From assembly GCF_900078705.1 (NCBI RefSeq), contig NZ_FKIF01000002.1:496001-560000 (forward strand): a stretch of DNA of 64,000 nt, given 5' to 3'. Origin of the DNA: Bordetella ansorpii. GTDB lineage: Bacteria > Pseudomonadota > Gammaproteobacteria > Burkholderiales > Burkholderiaceae_B. Under the pieces are notes generated by a model. The model saw only the letters and a list, made by a program, of their open reading frames with translations. It searched no databases and was not told the DNA's origin. Positions 49,298 to 58,781 of this stretch are shown in pieces (within the stretch, counting starts at the first letter, position 1; each line of letters opens with the position of its first letter). The position numbers and the translations under genes were made by a program.

Positions 49298-50635
49298 ATG
49301 TCCACCACCACCACTTCTCCCTCGCAGGCGGCCTGGCCGCAAGGCGTTTCGGCCACGGGCGACAGCCGCGAGCGCCGCGGCCGTCCCGACTGGACCGACG
49401 CCGTCTTCTTCCTGTTGCTGGCCGTCGGCGCGGGCTTCGCGATCAGCCGCTTCGGCCATGCCATGGATTACTACGAGACGGTGATCCTGTGCGGCCTGGT
49501 GCCCGCGCTGACCTGGCTGGGGTGGCTGTGGCGGCCGCTGCGCGTCCTGATGCTCGCCTGTGCGCTGGCGGCCGGCCTGGCGCTGATGCTCTACCAGAAC
49601 GACCTGGCGCGCGCCGAGCACGTATTCTTCCTGAAGTACCTGTTCTCGTCGCAATCCGCCGTGCTGTGGATGTGCGCGCTCTTCATGCTGGCCACCGTGT
49701 GCTACTGGGGCGGCATCGTCAGTCCCACCAGCGCCTGGCTGGGCACTGCACTGACCTGGGGCGCCGTCTTCGCCGGCCTGACCGGCCTGCTGGTGCGCTG
49801 GCGCGAAAGCCACCTGATGGGGCCCGACCTGGGCCACATCCCGGTCAGCAACCTGTACGAAGTGTTCGTGCTGTTCTCGCTGATCACGGCGCTGTTCTAC
49901 CTGTACTACGAACGCAAGTACGCCACGCGCGCGCTGGGCGGCTTCGTGCTGCTGGTCATCTCGTCGGCCATCGTGTTCCTGCTTTGGTACTCGTTCACGC
50001 GTGACGCCGGCCAGATCCAGCCGCTGGTGCCGGCCCTGAAAAGCTGGTGGATGAAGCTGCACGTGCCGGCCAACTTCATCGGCTACGGCACCTTCTCGCT
50101 GGCCGCCATGGTGGGCTTCGCCTATCTGATCAAGCAGCATGGCGAAACCGCGTCCTGGGCCAAGCTGGCGCCGCTGTTCGTGCTGGGGGTGCTCTTGTGC
50201 GCCGAGCCCATGGTATTTCGCACCGATGGCCTGTCGGCCACCTGGATGATCTACGGCGGCGTGGGCGTGGTCATCACCGGCCTGATCCTGGCCGCAAGGC
50301 GTCCCATTGCCCGCGCGCTGCCGTCGCTCGAAGTGCTGGACGACATCATGTACCGCGCCATCGCGGTGGGTTTCGCCTTCTTCACCGTGGCCACCGTGCT
50401 GGGCGCCCTGTGGGCCGCCGATGCCTGGGGCGCCTACTGGCAATGGGATCCCAAGGAAACCTGGGCCCTGATCGTCTGGCTGAACTACGCCGCCTGGCTG
50501 CACATGCGCCTGATCAAGGGTCTGCGCGGCGGCATGGCCGCGTACTGGGCCCTGGTGGGGCTGCTGATCACCGGCTTCGCCTTCCTGGGGGTGAACATGT
50601 TCCTGTCGGGCCTGCACTCGTACGGCGAGCTGTAG
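49298..50635 (+). CDS. ccsA: Cytochrome c biogenesis protein CcsA/CcsB (System II, WWD domain)
   Basis: 445 aa multi-pass membrane protein. The haem-handling WWD-type motif WGAYWQWDPKETWALIVW is intact, and conserved histidines are in KLHVPANFIGY and the last loop (LSGLHSYGEL). Works with the product of the gene just upstream. The naming of this subunit (CcsA, CcsB or ResC) varies between genomes. Confidence 0.94.
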   Translation: MSTTTTSPSQAAWPQGVSATGDSRERRGRPDWTDAVFFLLLAVGAGFAISRFGHAMDYYETVILCGLVPALTWLGWLWRPLRVLMLACALAAGLALMLYQNDLARAEHVFFLKYLFSSQSAVLWMCALFMLATVCYWGGIVSPTSAWLGTALTWGAVFAGLTGLLVRWRESHLMGPDLGHIPVSNLYEVFVLFSLITALFYLYYERKYATRALGGFVLLVISSAIVFLLWYSFTRDAGQIQPLVPALKSWWMKLHVPANFIGYGTFSLAAMVGFAYLIKQHGETASWAKLAPLFVLGVLLCAEPMVFRTDGLSATWMIYGGVGVVITGLILAARRPIARALPSLEVLDDIMYRAIAVGFAFFTVATVLGALWAADAWGAYWQWDPKETWALIVWLNYAAWLHMRLIKGLRGGMAAYWALVGLLITGFAFLGVNMFLSGLHSYGEL

Positions 50636-50655
50636 GCGCGCGGGCGAGGCATTGG

Positions 50656-50961
50656 TCAGCGCGCGAAGGCGCGCCGCAGGCGCTCGGCCTCCGCCTTGTT
50701 CAGCCGCTGCGCTTCCTGTTCGGCGTAGCGGCTTTCGCCGGGTTCGTACGAGCCCTCGAAGATGCAAGTGCGCCGGTTCTTGCGGCAATTGGCCTCTTCC
50801 CGCGCGGCTTTCGCGCCGTCGGCCTTGCTGGCTTCGCTACTGGCCGGGGTATCGCCGTCGTTCTGCGACGACGCGTCCTTGCCGGTCGTCGAGCAACCGG
50901 CCATGGCCGCGGCCAGGACCAGCATCGCGCCGCCTCGGTTCAACCGTTGAATCGCAGACAA
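50656..50961 (-). CDS. Small lipoprotein of unknown function
   Basis: 101 aa. Signal peptide II with lipobox MAGC (Cys23), then a Ser/Asp/Lys-rich linker and a charged C-terminal helix (AEQEAQRLNKAEAERLRRAF). Two further cysteines (NCRKNRRTCIF) could pair. Family not recognised. Convergent with ccsA, 21 bases apart. Confidence 0.8.
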   Translation of the reverse strand: MSAIQRLNRGGAMLVLAAAMAGCSTTGKDASSQNDGDTPASSEASKADGAKAAREEANCRKNRRTCIFEGSYEPGESRYAEQEAQRLNKAEAERLRRAFAR

Positions 50962-51031
50962 GTTCTTTTCCGCCCCGCAGACATGCCCAGGTCGTTCTTT
51001 ATAGCAAACCTGGCCAGGGGCAGGCGATCGA

Positions 51032-52327
51032 TCAGGGCAGCGTCGTTTCGCCGCGCATCAGGTCCTCGATGGTTTCACGCTGGCGAACCACGTAGTACTT
51101 GGCGCCGTCGACCATCACCTCGGCCGGGCGGCCGCGCGAGTTGTAGTTGCTGGCCATCACCATGCCGTAGGCGCCCGCGGATTCCAGCGCCAGCACATCG
51201 CCTTCCTCCACGTGCAGCTGGCGTTGGCGTGCCAGCCAGTCGCCGCTTTCGCACACCGGGCCGACCACGTCGTATTCCTGCGTGGCGCCCGGGCGCGGCG
51301 TCACGGCGCGCAGGCCGTGATACGCCTCGTACAGGGACGGGCGCAGCAGGTCGTTCATGGCGGCGTCGACGATGGCGAAGTTGCGCGCGTCGGAGTGCTT
51401 CAGGAACTGCACGGTGGTCAGCAGCAGGCCCGCATTGCCGACCAGCGAGCGGCCGGGTTCCAGCATCAGGTGCAGGTGGCCGTAGCCGCGCGCCTGCAGG
51501 CGGTCGAACACGCGGTCCAGCAATGCCTTGGGCGATGGCGGAACTTCATCCGTATAGCGGATGCCCAGGCCGCCGCCCAGGTCCAGGTGCTCGATGGTGA
51601 TGCCGGCGCTGGCCAACTGGTCGATCAGGTCGAGCAGCTTTTCCAGCGCATCGAAGTAGGGGCTGATGTCGGTGAGCTGCGAGCCGATGTGGCAGTCGAC
51701 GCCGACCACTTTCAGGCCCGGCAGGGAGGCCGCCAGGCGATAGGCGTCCAATGCGGCCTCGATGGCGATGCCGAACTTGTTTTCCTTCAGGCCGGTGGAG
51801 ATGTAGGGGTGCGTCTGGGCATCCACGTCGGGATTGACGCGCAGCGACACCGGCGCCACCTTGCCCATTTCATGGGCGACCCGCGACAGGCGGCGCAATT
51901 CAGCCTGCGATTCGACGTTGAAGCACTTCACGCCGGCTTCGATGGCCATGCGCATTTCCCAGGCCTGCTTGCCCACGCCCGAGAACACCACGCGCGATGG
52001 ATCGCCGCCCACGGCCAGCACGCGCTGCAATTCGCCGCCCGAGACGATGTCGAACCCGGCCCCCATGCGCGCGAATTCCTTCAGCACGGCCAGGTTGGAG
52101 TTGGCCTTCATGCCGAAGCACACCAGCACCGGACGGCCGCCGATGGCGTCGCGGTACGATTGCCAGGCGGCGGCCAGCGCGGCGCGGGAATAGACATACA
52201 ACGGAGTGCCCAGTTCGGCCGCCAGCGTGTCCAGCGCCACGTCTTCTGCGTGCAGCACGCCGCCGCGGTAATGGAAATGCGGATGGCCAGCCAGTTCGGG
52301 CTGGTTTACGGGGGCGGACGAAGTCAT
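51032..52327 (-). CDS. lysA: Diaminopimelate decarboxylase
   Basis: 431 aa. PLP enzyme making L-lysine from meso-diaminopimelate. PLP lysine Lys74 in [25 protein letters not shown], the phosphate loop [10 protein letters not shown] and the active-site CESGDWLA are all there. ATG 52327 overlaps the lptM stop (ATGA). Confidence 0.96.
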   Translation of the reverse strand: MTSSAPVNQPELAGHPHFHYRGGVLHAEDVALDTLAAELGTPLYVYSRAALAAAWQSYRDAIGGRPVLVCFGMKANSNLAVLKEFARMGAGFDIVSGGELQRVLAVGGDPSRVVFSGVGKQAWEMRMAIEAGVKCFNVESQAELRRLSRVAHEMGKVAPVSLRVNPDVDAQTHPYISTGLKENKFGIAIEAALDAYRLAASLPGLKVVGVDCHIGSQLTDISPYFDALEKLLDLIDQLASAGITIEHLDLGGGLGIRYTDEVPPSPKALLDRVFDRLQARGYGHLHLMLEPGRSLVGNAGLLLTTVQFLKHSDARNFAIVDAAMNDLLRPSLYEAYHGLRAVTPRPGATQEYDVVGPVCESGDWLARQRQLHVEEGDVLALESAGAYGMVMASNYNSRGRPAEVMVDGAKYYVVRQRETIEDLMRGETTLP

Positions 52328-52533
52328 TGGGAGGTGCTGTTGGAAGGAAGCTGGGGGATGCTGTTGCCGGGCCGATTCATGGGGGAAGCCTGCTGGTTGG
52401 CTCTGCCCGCGCCTTTCGAGCCATCTCCGGGCATGTACAGTGGGCCCTTGAAACCGCAAGCGGCCAGCATGCCGGCCGCTGCCAGGGTGGCTACAATGCG
52501 TAGAGCCTTGCGGCTGCATGCCAGTGGGGACAC
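52324..52533 (-). CDS. lptM: LPS translocon maturation chaperone LptM (YifL-type lipoprotein)
   Basis: 69 aa. Lipobox LAAC followed by GFKGPLYMPG, the diagnostic CGxKGPLYxP motif. In E. coli LptM helps LptD form correct disulfides. Start is GTG 52533, with GGAG (from 52544 down) well spaced; no ATG fits. Coupled to lysA, the usual neighbour. Confidence 0.88.
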   Translation of the reverse strand: MSPLACSRKALRIVATLAAAGMLAACGFKGPLYMPGDGSKGAGRANQQASPMNRPGNSIPQLPSNSTSQ

Positions 52534-52564
52534 AGAAGACTCCGTAAATCGTGCAGATGGAATT

Positions 52565-52894
52565 ATGACCGAAACCGAATTTCTTGCATTGATCGACCAG
52601 GTGCTGGACAGCATCGAGAGCCAGTCCGACGACTGGGCCGCCACGCTCGACATCGACGTCGAAGCCAGCCGCAGCGGCAATGTCCTGACCTTGGTATTCG
52701 AGGACGGCACGCATGTCGTCGTCAACTCGCAGGCCGCCATGCAGGAACTGTGGGTGGCCGCGCGCACCGGCGGCTTCCATTATCGATACGACGGCCAGCA
52801 ATGGAACGACACCCGTGGCGGTCCTCCGCTGTCCGAGGCCTTGTCGCAGATCTGTTCCCTGGCCGCCGGCCAGCCCGTGACGGTGCGCGTGTAA
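52565..52894 (+). CDS. cyaY: Frataxin-like iron-binding protein CyaY
   Basis: 109 aa. Modulates Fe-S cluster assembly by IscS. MTETEFLALIDQVLDSIES (acidic helix), WAATLDIDVEASRSGNVLTL and QAAMQELWVAARTGGFHY are typical. Only 31 bases separate it from the divergent lptM start, so promoters must overlap the coding regions. Confidence 0.95.
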   Translation: MTETEFLALIDQVLDSIESQSDDWAATLDIDVEASRSGNVLTLVFEDGTHVVVNSQAAMQELWVAARTGGFHYRYDGQQWNDTRGGPPLSEALSQICSLAAGQPVTVRV

Positions 52895-52937
52895 ACGCGC
52901 CCTGCAAGCCTGGCGCGCATCGCGCCGCGCGCCAGAC

Positions 52938-53021
52938 AAACGGGCCGCCCATTGAACTGACCCCCGAAAGTTGGACGTAGATCCAACCTTCGGGGGTCAG
53001 TTCACATCAGGGCGGCCGTTT
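52938..53021. terminator. Bidirectional terminator of cyaY and mrcA, interrupted by a mini-element
   Basis: Outer stem: AAAC (52938-52941), one bulged G, GGCCGCCC (52943-52950), pairing with GGGCGGCC (53010-53017) and GTTT (53018-53021), with A's on the left and T's on the right as in bidirectional terminators. Removing the 52-base element and one CAT copy leaves the stem with a simple ATCA loop. Placed between convergent genes. Confidence 0.85.
52953..53004. mobile_element. 52-base palindromic mini-element with IS-like ends
   Basis: Two 23-base arms (52953-52975 and 52982-53004) are inverted repeats with one mismatch, around a CGTAGA centre. The arms begin TGAACTGACCCCCGAA, which resembles ends of IS3-family elements as I remember them. 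A CAT triplet flanks it on both sides (52950-52952 and 53005-53007), which looks like a 3-base target duplication. It codes for nothing. The family assignment is unverified. Confidence 0.65.
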
Positions 53022-53024
53022 TGC

Positions 53025-55472
53025 TCAGAAGGGAATGTTCTGCGACCAGGTCTGGCCGCCGCGGGCCCCGGGGGCGGCGCGGATCTCGCTGTCGTCGCGC
53101 AGGCCGTTCAGGAAGTCGCCCAGCGAGTCGCCTTGCTGCGCGACGGGGGCCGAGACCAGGCCCAGCGACGCCACGGCCTGGCCCGGCGGATATTCTGAGA
53201 AATAGTATTCGCCACCGTCCACCAGCAGGCCTTCCGGACGCTGGCGCTGCTTCTCTTCGGGCACGCCCTTCAGCATCTCCTGCATGTACTCCAGCCAGAT
53301 CGGCATGGCCACGCCGCCGCCGGTTTCGCGCGAGCCCAGCGAGCGCGGCTGGTCGTAGCCCAGCCACGCGGTGCCCACCAGCGCCGGCGTGTAGCCCGAG
53401 AACCAGGCGTCGACGGATTCGTTGGTGGTGCCGGTCTTGCCGGCCACGTCGCTGCGCTTGAGTGTGGCGCGCGCCCGCGCCGCCGTGCCGCTGGTGGCCA
53501 CGCCCCGCAGCATGTCATCGGTGACGAAGGCCGTGCGCGGATCGATGGCGCGGATCGACGGGTCGCCCGCGGTGACCGGCTTGGACTGCATCAGCACCTT
53601 GCCCGAGCTGTCGGTGACACGGTCGATGAGGTAGGGCGTGACGCGATAGCCGCCGTTGGCGAACACGGCATAGGCGCCGGCCAGCTGCAGCGGCGTCACC
53701 GAGCCCGCGCCCAGCGCCAGCGGCAGCACGGCCGGCTGGCGGTTCTTGTCGAAGCCGAAGCGGGTCAGGTATTCCTGGGCGTACTGCGGGCCGATGGCCT
53801 GCAGGATACGGATGGACACCATGTTCTTGGACTTGTACAGGCCCTGCCGCATCGTCAGCATGGGTTCGTACTGGTTGCCGTAGTTCTTCGGATGCCAGGG
53901 CTTGGAGCCCGTCTGCGCGGCCGTCAGTTCGAACGGCTGGTCGGAAATCTGCGTCGCCGGCGTCAGGCCGCGTTCGAGCGAGGCGGCGTAGATGAAAGGC
54001 TTGATGTTCGAGCCCGGCTGGCGCCAGGCCTGCGTGACGCGGTTGAAGTTGCCGCGGAAGAAGTCGAAGCCGCCCACCAGGGCGCGGATCGCGCCGTCCC
54101 GCGGCACCATCGACACGAAGGCTGCCTGCACGCCCGGGAAGTTGATGACTTCCCAGGCGCCGTCGTACTTGTGGATGTAGACCACCGAACCGCGCTTGAT
54201 GCGCACGTCCGGCTTGGCCTTGTCGCCCAGCGCGCGCGCCACCACGGACAAGGCCTTCTTGTCGTTGATGGTGATGATCTCGCGCGAACTGCGCGCGACC
54301 TTGATCTCGGTCGGGCTGGCGGACAGCACCACGGCGGTCAGCAGATCGCCGCTGTCGGCATACTTGTCGTAGACGCCGTCCAGGAATTCGTCCAGCGTGG
54401 CGGGATTGTTCTCGACGCCCGCAGGCATGTCGAGCTGGTCCTCGGGGCCGGGGTAGGGGGCGCGGCGCGTGTATTCCAGCACGCCGTCCCGCACCGCGTT
54501 GTAGGCCACTTCCTGGTCCTTGGACACCACCGTCGTGTAGATGTTGATGCCGCGCGAATACAGGTTGTCCTGGTACACGTTGTACAGCAGTTGGCGAGCC
54601 AGCTCCGCCACGTATTCGCCATGGATGCCGTACACGCCGCCGGCCGAGGCTTCCATCGACTTGAACACCAGTTGCTGCGCGGTGGCGGTCTTGTATTCGG
54701 GTTCGGTCAGGTAGCCCAGCGAGTACATGCGATTGAGCACGTAGCGCTGGCGCAGTTCGGCGCGCGGGCGGTTCGACAGCGGATTGAAGCGCGACGGCGC
54801 CTTGGGGATGCCGGCCAGCATGGCGGCTTCGGCCGGCGTGACCTCGGACAGCGGCTTGCCGAAATACGTGCGCGACGCGGCGGCGAAGCCATAGGCGCGA
54901 TGACCCAGGTAGATCTGGTTCATGTACAGCTCGAGGATCTGGTCCTTGGTGAGCTGCGATTCGATCTTGAAGGTGAGCAGCAGTTCGTAGAACTTGCGCG
55001 AATAGGTCTTCTCGGACGACAGGTAGAAGTTGCGCGCCACCTGCATGGTGATGGTGCTGGCCCCCTGCGACTTCGAACCGCTCATGATGTTGGTCAGGCC
55101 CGCGCGCGCCACGCCGGCCCAGTCGACGCCGCCGTGCTGGTAGAAGCGGTCGTCTTCGGCGGCCAGCACCGCCGACTTCATCACGTCGGGGATTTCATTG
55201 AAGCGCAGCACGTTGCGGCGTTCCTCGCCGAACTCGCCGATCAGGACCTTGTCTGCCGTATAGACGCGCAGCGGGACGCGGGGCCGGTAATCGGTCATCG
55301 CGTGCAGGTCGGGCAGGTTGGGCCAGGCCAGCGCCAGGGCCATGCCGGCCAGCAATGCGCCGCACAGCCCCAGGCCGCCCAGCAGAATGCCGGTCTTGAC
55401 GAAGAACCGCAAAATCGGCGAGCCGCTGGAGACGGGCTGGTCCTGCTTCGAAGAATTCTGGCGCTTGCTCAT
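53025..55472 (-). CDS. mrcA: Penicillin-binding protein 1A (class A, bifunctional)
   Basis: 815 aa. Builds peptidoglycan strands and cross-links them. One membrane anchor (~26-49), glycosyltransferase domain with catalytic Glu106 (AAEDDRFYQHGGVD) and QGASTITMQVARN (136-148). Transpeptidase domain with nucleophile Ser488 in SNIK (488-491), SKNM, and KTGT (679-682). Divergent from aroK over 114 bases. Confidence 0.95.
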   Translation of the reverse strand: MSKRQNSSKQDQPVSSGSPILRFFVKTGILLGGLGLCGALLAGMALALAWPNLPDLHAMTDYRPRVPLRVYTADKVLIGEFGEERRNVLRFNEIPDVMKSAVLAAEDDRFYQHGGVDWAGVARAGLTNIMSGSKSQGASTITMQVARNFYLSSEKTYSRKFYELLLTFKIESQLTKDQILELYMNQIYLGHRAYGFAAASRTYFGKPLSEVTPAEAAMLAGIPKAPSRFNPLSNRPRAELRQRYVLNRMYSLGYLTEPEYKTATAQQLVFKSMEASAGGVYGIHGEYVAELARQLLYNVYQDNLYSRGINIYTTVVSKDQEVAYNAVRDGVLEYTRRAPYPGPEDQLDMPAGVENNPATLDEFLDGVYDKYADSGDLLTAVVLSASPTEIKVARSSREIITINDKKALSVVARALGDKAKPDVRIKRGSVVYIHKYDGAWEVINFPGVQAAFVSMVPRDGAIRALVGGFDFFRGNFNRVTQAWRQPGSNIKPFIYAASLERGLTPATQISDQPFELTAAQTGSKPWHPKNYGNQYEPMLTMRQGLYKSKNMVSIRILQAIGPQYAQEYLTRFGFDKNRQPAVLPLALGAGSVTPLQLAGAYAVFANGGYRVTPYLIDRVTDSSGKVLMQSKPVTAGDPSIRAIDPRTAFVTDDMLRGVATSGTAARARATLKRSDVAGKTGTTNESVDAWFSGYTPALVGTAWLGYDQPRSLGSRETGGGVAMPIWLEYMQEMLKGVPEEKQRQRPEGLLVDGGEYYFSEYPPGQAVASLGLVSAPVAQQGDSLGDFLNGLRDDSEIRAAPGARGGQTWSQNIPF

Positions 55473-55586
55473 CGCGGCGATTTTACGGTGATCTTTGGGT
55501 ATGGCTCAGACCCGCATTCCGGTTTCTGTAACAAAATAGTTCCAGTGTGGTAAGCGGGCAACTGGCGGCAATGGGATAATGCCGGC

Positions 55587-56222
55587 ATGAATGTTTTTGC
55601 GAATCCTTGCGCGCCCCTGCAGGCCGCCGCCACGCCCGATGCCGAGTGCGTCGGCGCGCGCGCGCTGCCCTGCGGCGAGCCGCTCGCCAGTCTGCCGTAC
55701 GATCTGCCCATCTTCCTGGTGGGCATGATGGGCGCCGGCAAGACCACCATCGGGCGTGGATTGGCACGCGCGCTGGGCCGTGAATTCGTCGACCTGGACC
55801 ATGAACTGGAGGCACGTTGCGGCGTGCGTGTGCCGGTCATCTTCGAGATCGAGGGCGAGGCGGGTTTTCGCCGGCGCGAGGCGAGCGCGCTGCAAGAGTG
55901 TACCCAACGGCGGGCAATCGTACTTGCCACGGGCGGGGGCGCCATCCTGGCCGAGGAAAACCGCAGGCTGTTGCGCGAACGCGGCGTGGTGCTCTATCTG
56001 CGTGCAAGCGTGGATGAACTGTACCGCCGCACCTGCCGCGACCGCAATCGTCCGTTGCTGGCCACCGCCGATCCGCGCGGCACGCTGCGCCAGTTGTTGA
56101 CCCTGCGCGAACCGCTGTATCACGAGGTGGCGCACCTGGTGGTCGAGACCGGCTGCGCGCCGGTGGCCTCGCTGGTGAAGTCGCTGATTCCCAAGCTGCA
56201 AGCCTACGAGGCACAAGAATGA
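55587..56222 (+). CDS. aroK: Shikimate kinase
   Basis: 211 aa. Phosphorylates shikimate in chorismate synthesis. P-loop GMMGAGKT (46-53), shikimate-binding DLDHELE and GEAGFRRREA, ATGGGAILAEENR. The first ~40 residues are an extension beyond the usual ~175 aa enzyme; the ATG at 55587 may therefore be upstream of the true start, but I see no better one. Overlaps aroB by 4 bases. Confidence 0.93.
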   Translation: MNVFANPCAPLQAAATPDAECVGARALPCGEPLASLPYDLPIFLVGMMGAGKTTIGRGLARALGREFVDLDHELEARCGVRVPVIFEIEGEAGFRRREASALQECTQRRAIVLATGGGAILAEENRRLLRERGVVLYLRASVDELYRRTCRDRNRPLLATADPRGTLRQLLTLREPLYHEVAHLVVETGCAPVASLVKSLIPKLQAYEAQE

Positions 56223-57298
56223 CCGTGGTCGTCGACGTCGACACCCCTGGCGGGCGCTATCCCATCCACATCGGCGCCGGCCGGCTCGACATGCTGGACG
56301 CCAGCGTTCCGGCCGATGCCACGTCCATCGTCGTCGTCACCAACCCCACGGTCGGCGCCCTGTATGCCGAGCGCGCCCTGGCCGCCCTGCAACGCACCGG
56401 CAAGCGCGTGCTGCGCATCGACCTGCCCGACGGCGAGGTCTACAAGGACTGGCAGACGCTCAACCTCATCTTCGACGGCCTGCTCGAGAACCGCTGCGAT
56501 CGCCGCGCCCTGCTGGTGGCGCTGGGCGGGGGCGTGATCGGCGACATGGTCGGCTTCTCCGCCTCCGTGTACATGCGCGGCGTGCGTTTCCTGCAAGTGC
56601 CCACCACGCTGCTGGCGCAGGTCGATTCGTCGGTGGGCGGCAAGACGGCCGTCAACCACCCGCTGGGCAAGAACATGATCGGCGCGTTCCACCAGCCCGT
56701 CGCCGTCGAGATCGACACCGGCGTGTTGCGCACGCTGCCTGATCGCGAAATCTCCGCCGGCCTGGCCGAAGTCATCAAGTACGGCCTGATCCTCGATTCC
56801 GAATTCTGGAACTGGTGCGAGGCCAATGCCTGCGCATTGCGCGCCTTGCAGCCCGAGGCCGTGTCGCATGCCATCCGCCGGTCGTGCGAGTTGAAGGCTC
56901 AGGTGGTGGGCAAGGACGAGCGCGAGTCCGGCCTGCGCGCCATCCTCAACCTGGGCCATACCTTCGGGCACGCCATCGAGTCCGGCATGGGCTATGGCGA
57001 ATGGCTGCATGGCGAGGCCGTGGGCTGCGGCATGGTGCAGGCCGCCGAGCTGTCGGCGCGCGTGACCGGCTTTCCGGCGGCCGACGTGCAGCGCGTGCGC
57101 GCGCTGGTGGCCGGTATCGGCTGTCCGGTGGTGGCGCCCGACCTGGGCGACGACCGCTGGCTGGCGCTGATGCAGGTCGACAAGAAAACCGAAGGCGGCG
57201 AAATCAAGTTCGTGCTGATGCCGCGCATCGGCGAGGCCTGCACCCGTACCGCGCCCGAAGCGGCCGTGCGCGATGTGTTGCGGCACACGGTGGCTTGA
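56219..57298 (+). CDS. aroB: 3-dehydroquinate synthase
   Basis: 359 aa. NAD- and metal-dependent second step of the shikimate pathway. LPDGEVYKDWQTL, ALGGGVIGDMVGFSASVYMR, SSVGGKTAVNHPLGKNMIGA and the metal-site histidines in NLGHTFGHAIE are all present. Coupled to aroK by an ATGA overlap. Confidence 0.96.
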   Translation: MTVVVDVDTPGGRYPIHIGAGRLDMLDASVPADATSIVVVTNPTVGALYAERALAALQRTGKRVLRIDLPDGEVYKDWQTLNLIFDGLLENRCDRRALLVALGGGVIGDMVGFSASVYMRGVRFLQVPTTLLAQVDSSVGGKTAVNHPLGKNMIGAFHQPVAVEIDTGVLRTLPDREISAGLAEVIKYGLILDSEFWNWCEANACALRALQPEAVSHAIRRSCELKAQVVGKDERESGLRAILNLGHTFGHAIESGMGYGEWLHGEAVGCGMVQAAELSARVTGFPAADVQRVRALVAGIGCPVVAPDLGDDRWLALMQVDKKTEGGEIKFVLMPRIGEACTRTAPEAAVRDVLRHTVA

Positions 57299-57405
57299 TC
57301 TGCCGGCCGCCCCAGGGATGAATTCCTCCACGGGGTGGCGGCGCGCGCCGCAAGCAGGCACCATGCATGCTTCGAAGGCATCATGAATCGGGAGTCGGAT
57401 CGTCG

Positions 57406-58533
57406 ATGACAACACTGGCCGCCTACGCTTGCCACCCCCATCTTTCGCGTGGCCGGGCGCACGATGAGACGCCCGCCAGCAACCGTACCGAGTTCCAGCG
57501 CGACCGCGACCGCATCGTGCATTGCACGGCGTTCCGCCGGCTCGAATACAAGACGCAGGTCTTCGTCAATCACGAAGGCGACCTGTTCCGTACCCGCCTC
57601 ACGCACAGTCTGGAAGTCGCGCAGATCGCGCGCACGCTGGCGCGCAGCCTGGGCCTGTCCGAAGACCTGATCGAAGCCATCGCCTTGTCGCATGACCTGG
57701 GCCACACACCCTTCGGTCACGCCGGGCAGGATGAATTGAACGCCTGCATGCGCGAACTGGCGCCCGCGGCCGGCGGCTTCGAGCACAATCTGCAAAGCCT
57801 GCGCGTGGTTGACGAGTTGGAAGAACGCTACGCCGACTTCAACGGCCTGAATCTGTGCTTCGAAACGCGCGAGGGCATCCTCAAGCATTGCTCCGTGGCG
57901 CATGCGCGTCAGCTGGGCGACGTCGGGCTGCGCTTCCTGGAGCGCACGCAGCCTTCGCTCGAAGCCCAGGTGGCCAACCTGGCCGACGAGGTGGCCTACA
58001 ACAACCACGACATCGACGACGGCCTGCGTTCAGGCCTGATCACTGTCGAGCAATTGCAGCAGATCCGCATCTTCGCGAGGCATCACGCCGAGGTGATGCA
58101 GCGCTATCCGCAATTGGCGCCGCGCCGCGCCGTAGCGGAAACCATCCGGCGCATGATCAATACGTTGATCACCGACTTGACCGCAACTACCTTGTCCATG
58201 ATCCGCGAGCACGCGCCCGACAGCGTCGACGCCGTCCGCCGCGCGCCGCCGTTGGCGGGATTTTCAGCGGCCGTGCGGGAAGAGGCCGACGAGCTCAAGC
58301 AATTTCTTTTCCGCAACCTGTATCGCCATTATCAGGTGGTGCGCATGACCACCAAGGCGCGGCGCATCGTCCGTGAGCTTTATGCCGCATTTTTGCAGGA
58401 TCCTCGCCTGCTGCCGCCCGATTATCGGCGCGACGACGATACGGCGCAGGCACGGGCGATCGCCGATTACATCGCCGGCATGACCGATCGTTATGCCATT
58501 CGCGAACATCGCCGTTTGTTCGAAATGAGCTAA
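57406..58533 (+). CDS. dgt: Deoxyguanosinetriphosphate triphosphohydrolase-like protein
   Basis: 375 aa HD-domain enzyme releasing triphosphate from dNTPs. HD metal residues His67 (RLTHSLEV), His96-Asp97 and nearby His100/His105 ([13 protein letters not shown]), later [10 protein letters not shown]. Start ATG 57406 has GGGAG upstream; an ATG at 57367 has none. Follows aroB as in related genomes, with a 107-base gap. Confidence 0.92.
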   Translation: MTTLAAYACHPHLSRGRAHDETPASNRTEFQRDRDRIVHCTAFRRLEYKTQVFVNHEGDLFRTRLTHSLEVAQIARTLARSLGLSEDLIEAIALSHDLGHTPFGHAGQDELNACMRELAPAAGGFEHNLQSLRVVDELEERYADFNGLNLCFETREGILKHCSVAHARQLGDVGLRFLERTQPSLEAQVANLADEVAYNNHDIDDGLRSGLITVEQLQQIRIFARHHAEVMQRYPQLAPRRAVAETIRRMINTLITDLTATTLSMIREHAPDSVDAVRRAPPLAGFSAAVREEADELKQFLFRNLYRHYQVVRMTTKARRIVRELYAAFLQDPRLLPPDYRRDDDTAQARAIADYIAGMTDRYAIREHRRLFEMS

Positions 58534-58624
58534 TTGACGAGTCTTGACAGGGGTATCCCCCAAACGGGGGATGCGAGCGTAAGACTAAACGCATTAAGAT
58601 TACCTTGCACATTCGCCGTGCTTG

Positions 58625-58684
58625 CCCGCCCGCCGGGATGCCAAATGGGGCACCATGACATCCTTGGCCGGGCGGGGCCTTTTC
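58625..58684 (+). terminator. Probable terminator after dgt
   Basis: CCCGCCCGCC (58625-58634) pairs with GGCCGGGCGGG (58666-58676, one bulge). An inner stem GGATG (58636-58640) / CATCC (58659-58663) extends it, and GCCTTTT follows. It lies 92 bases after the dgt stop, facing the end of the convergent LuxR-type gene. Confidence 0.65.
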
Positions 58685-58781
58685 CTCCCCCAAATATTCC
58701 CGCCAGATAATCGCTAAGTGATTACTCGCTTATGCGCGAATATCGCTGTCCGGATGCAACGCAGTATATCACGCCTTTGTT

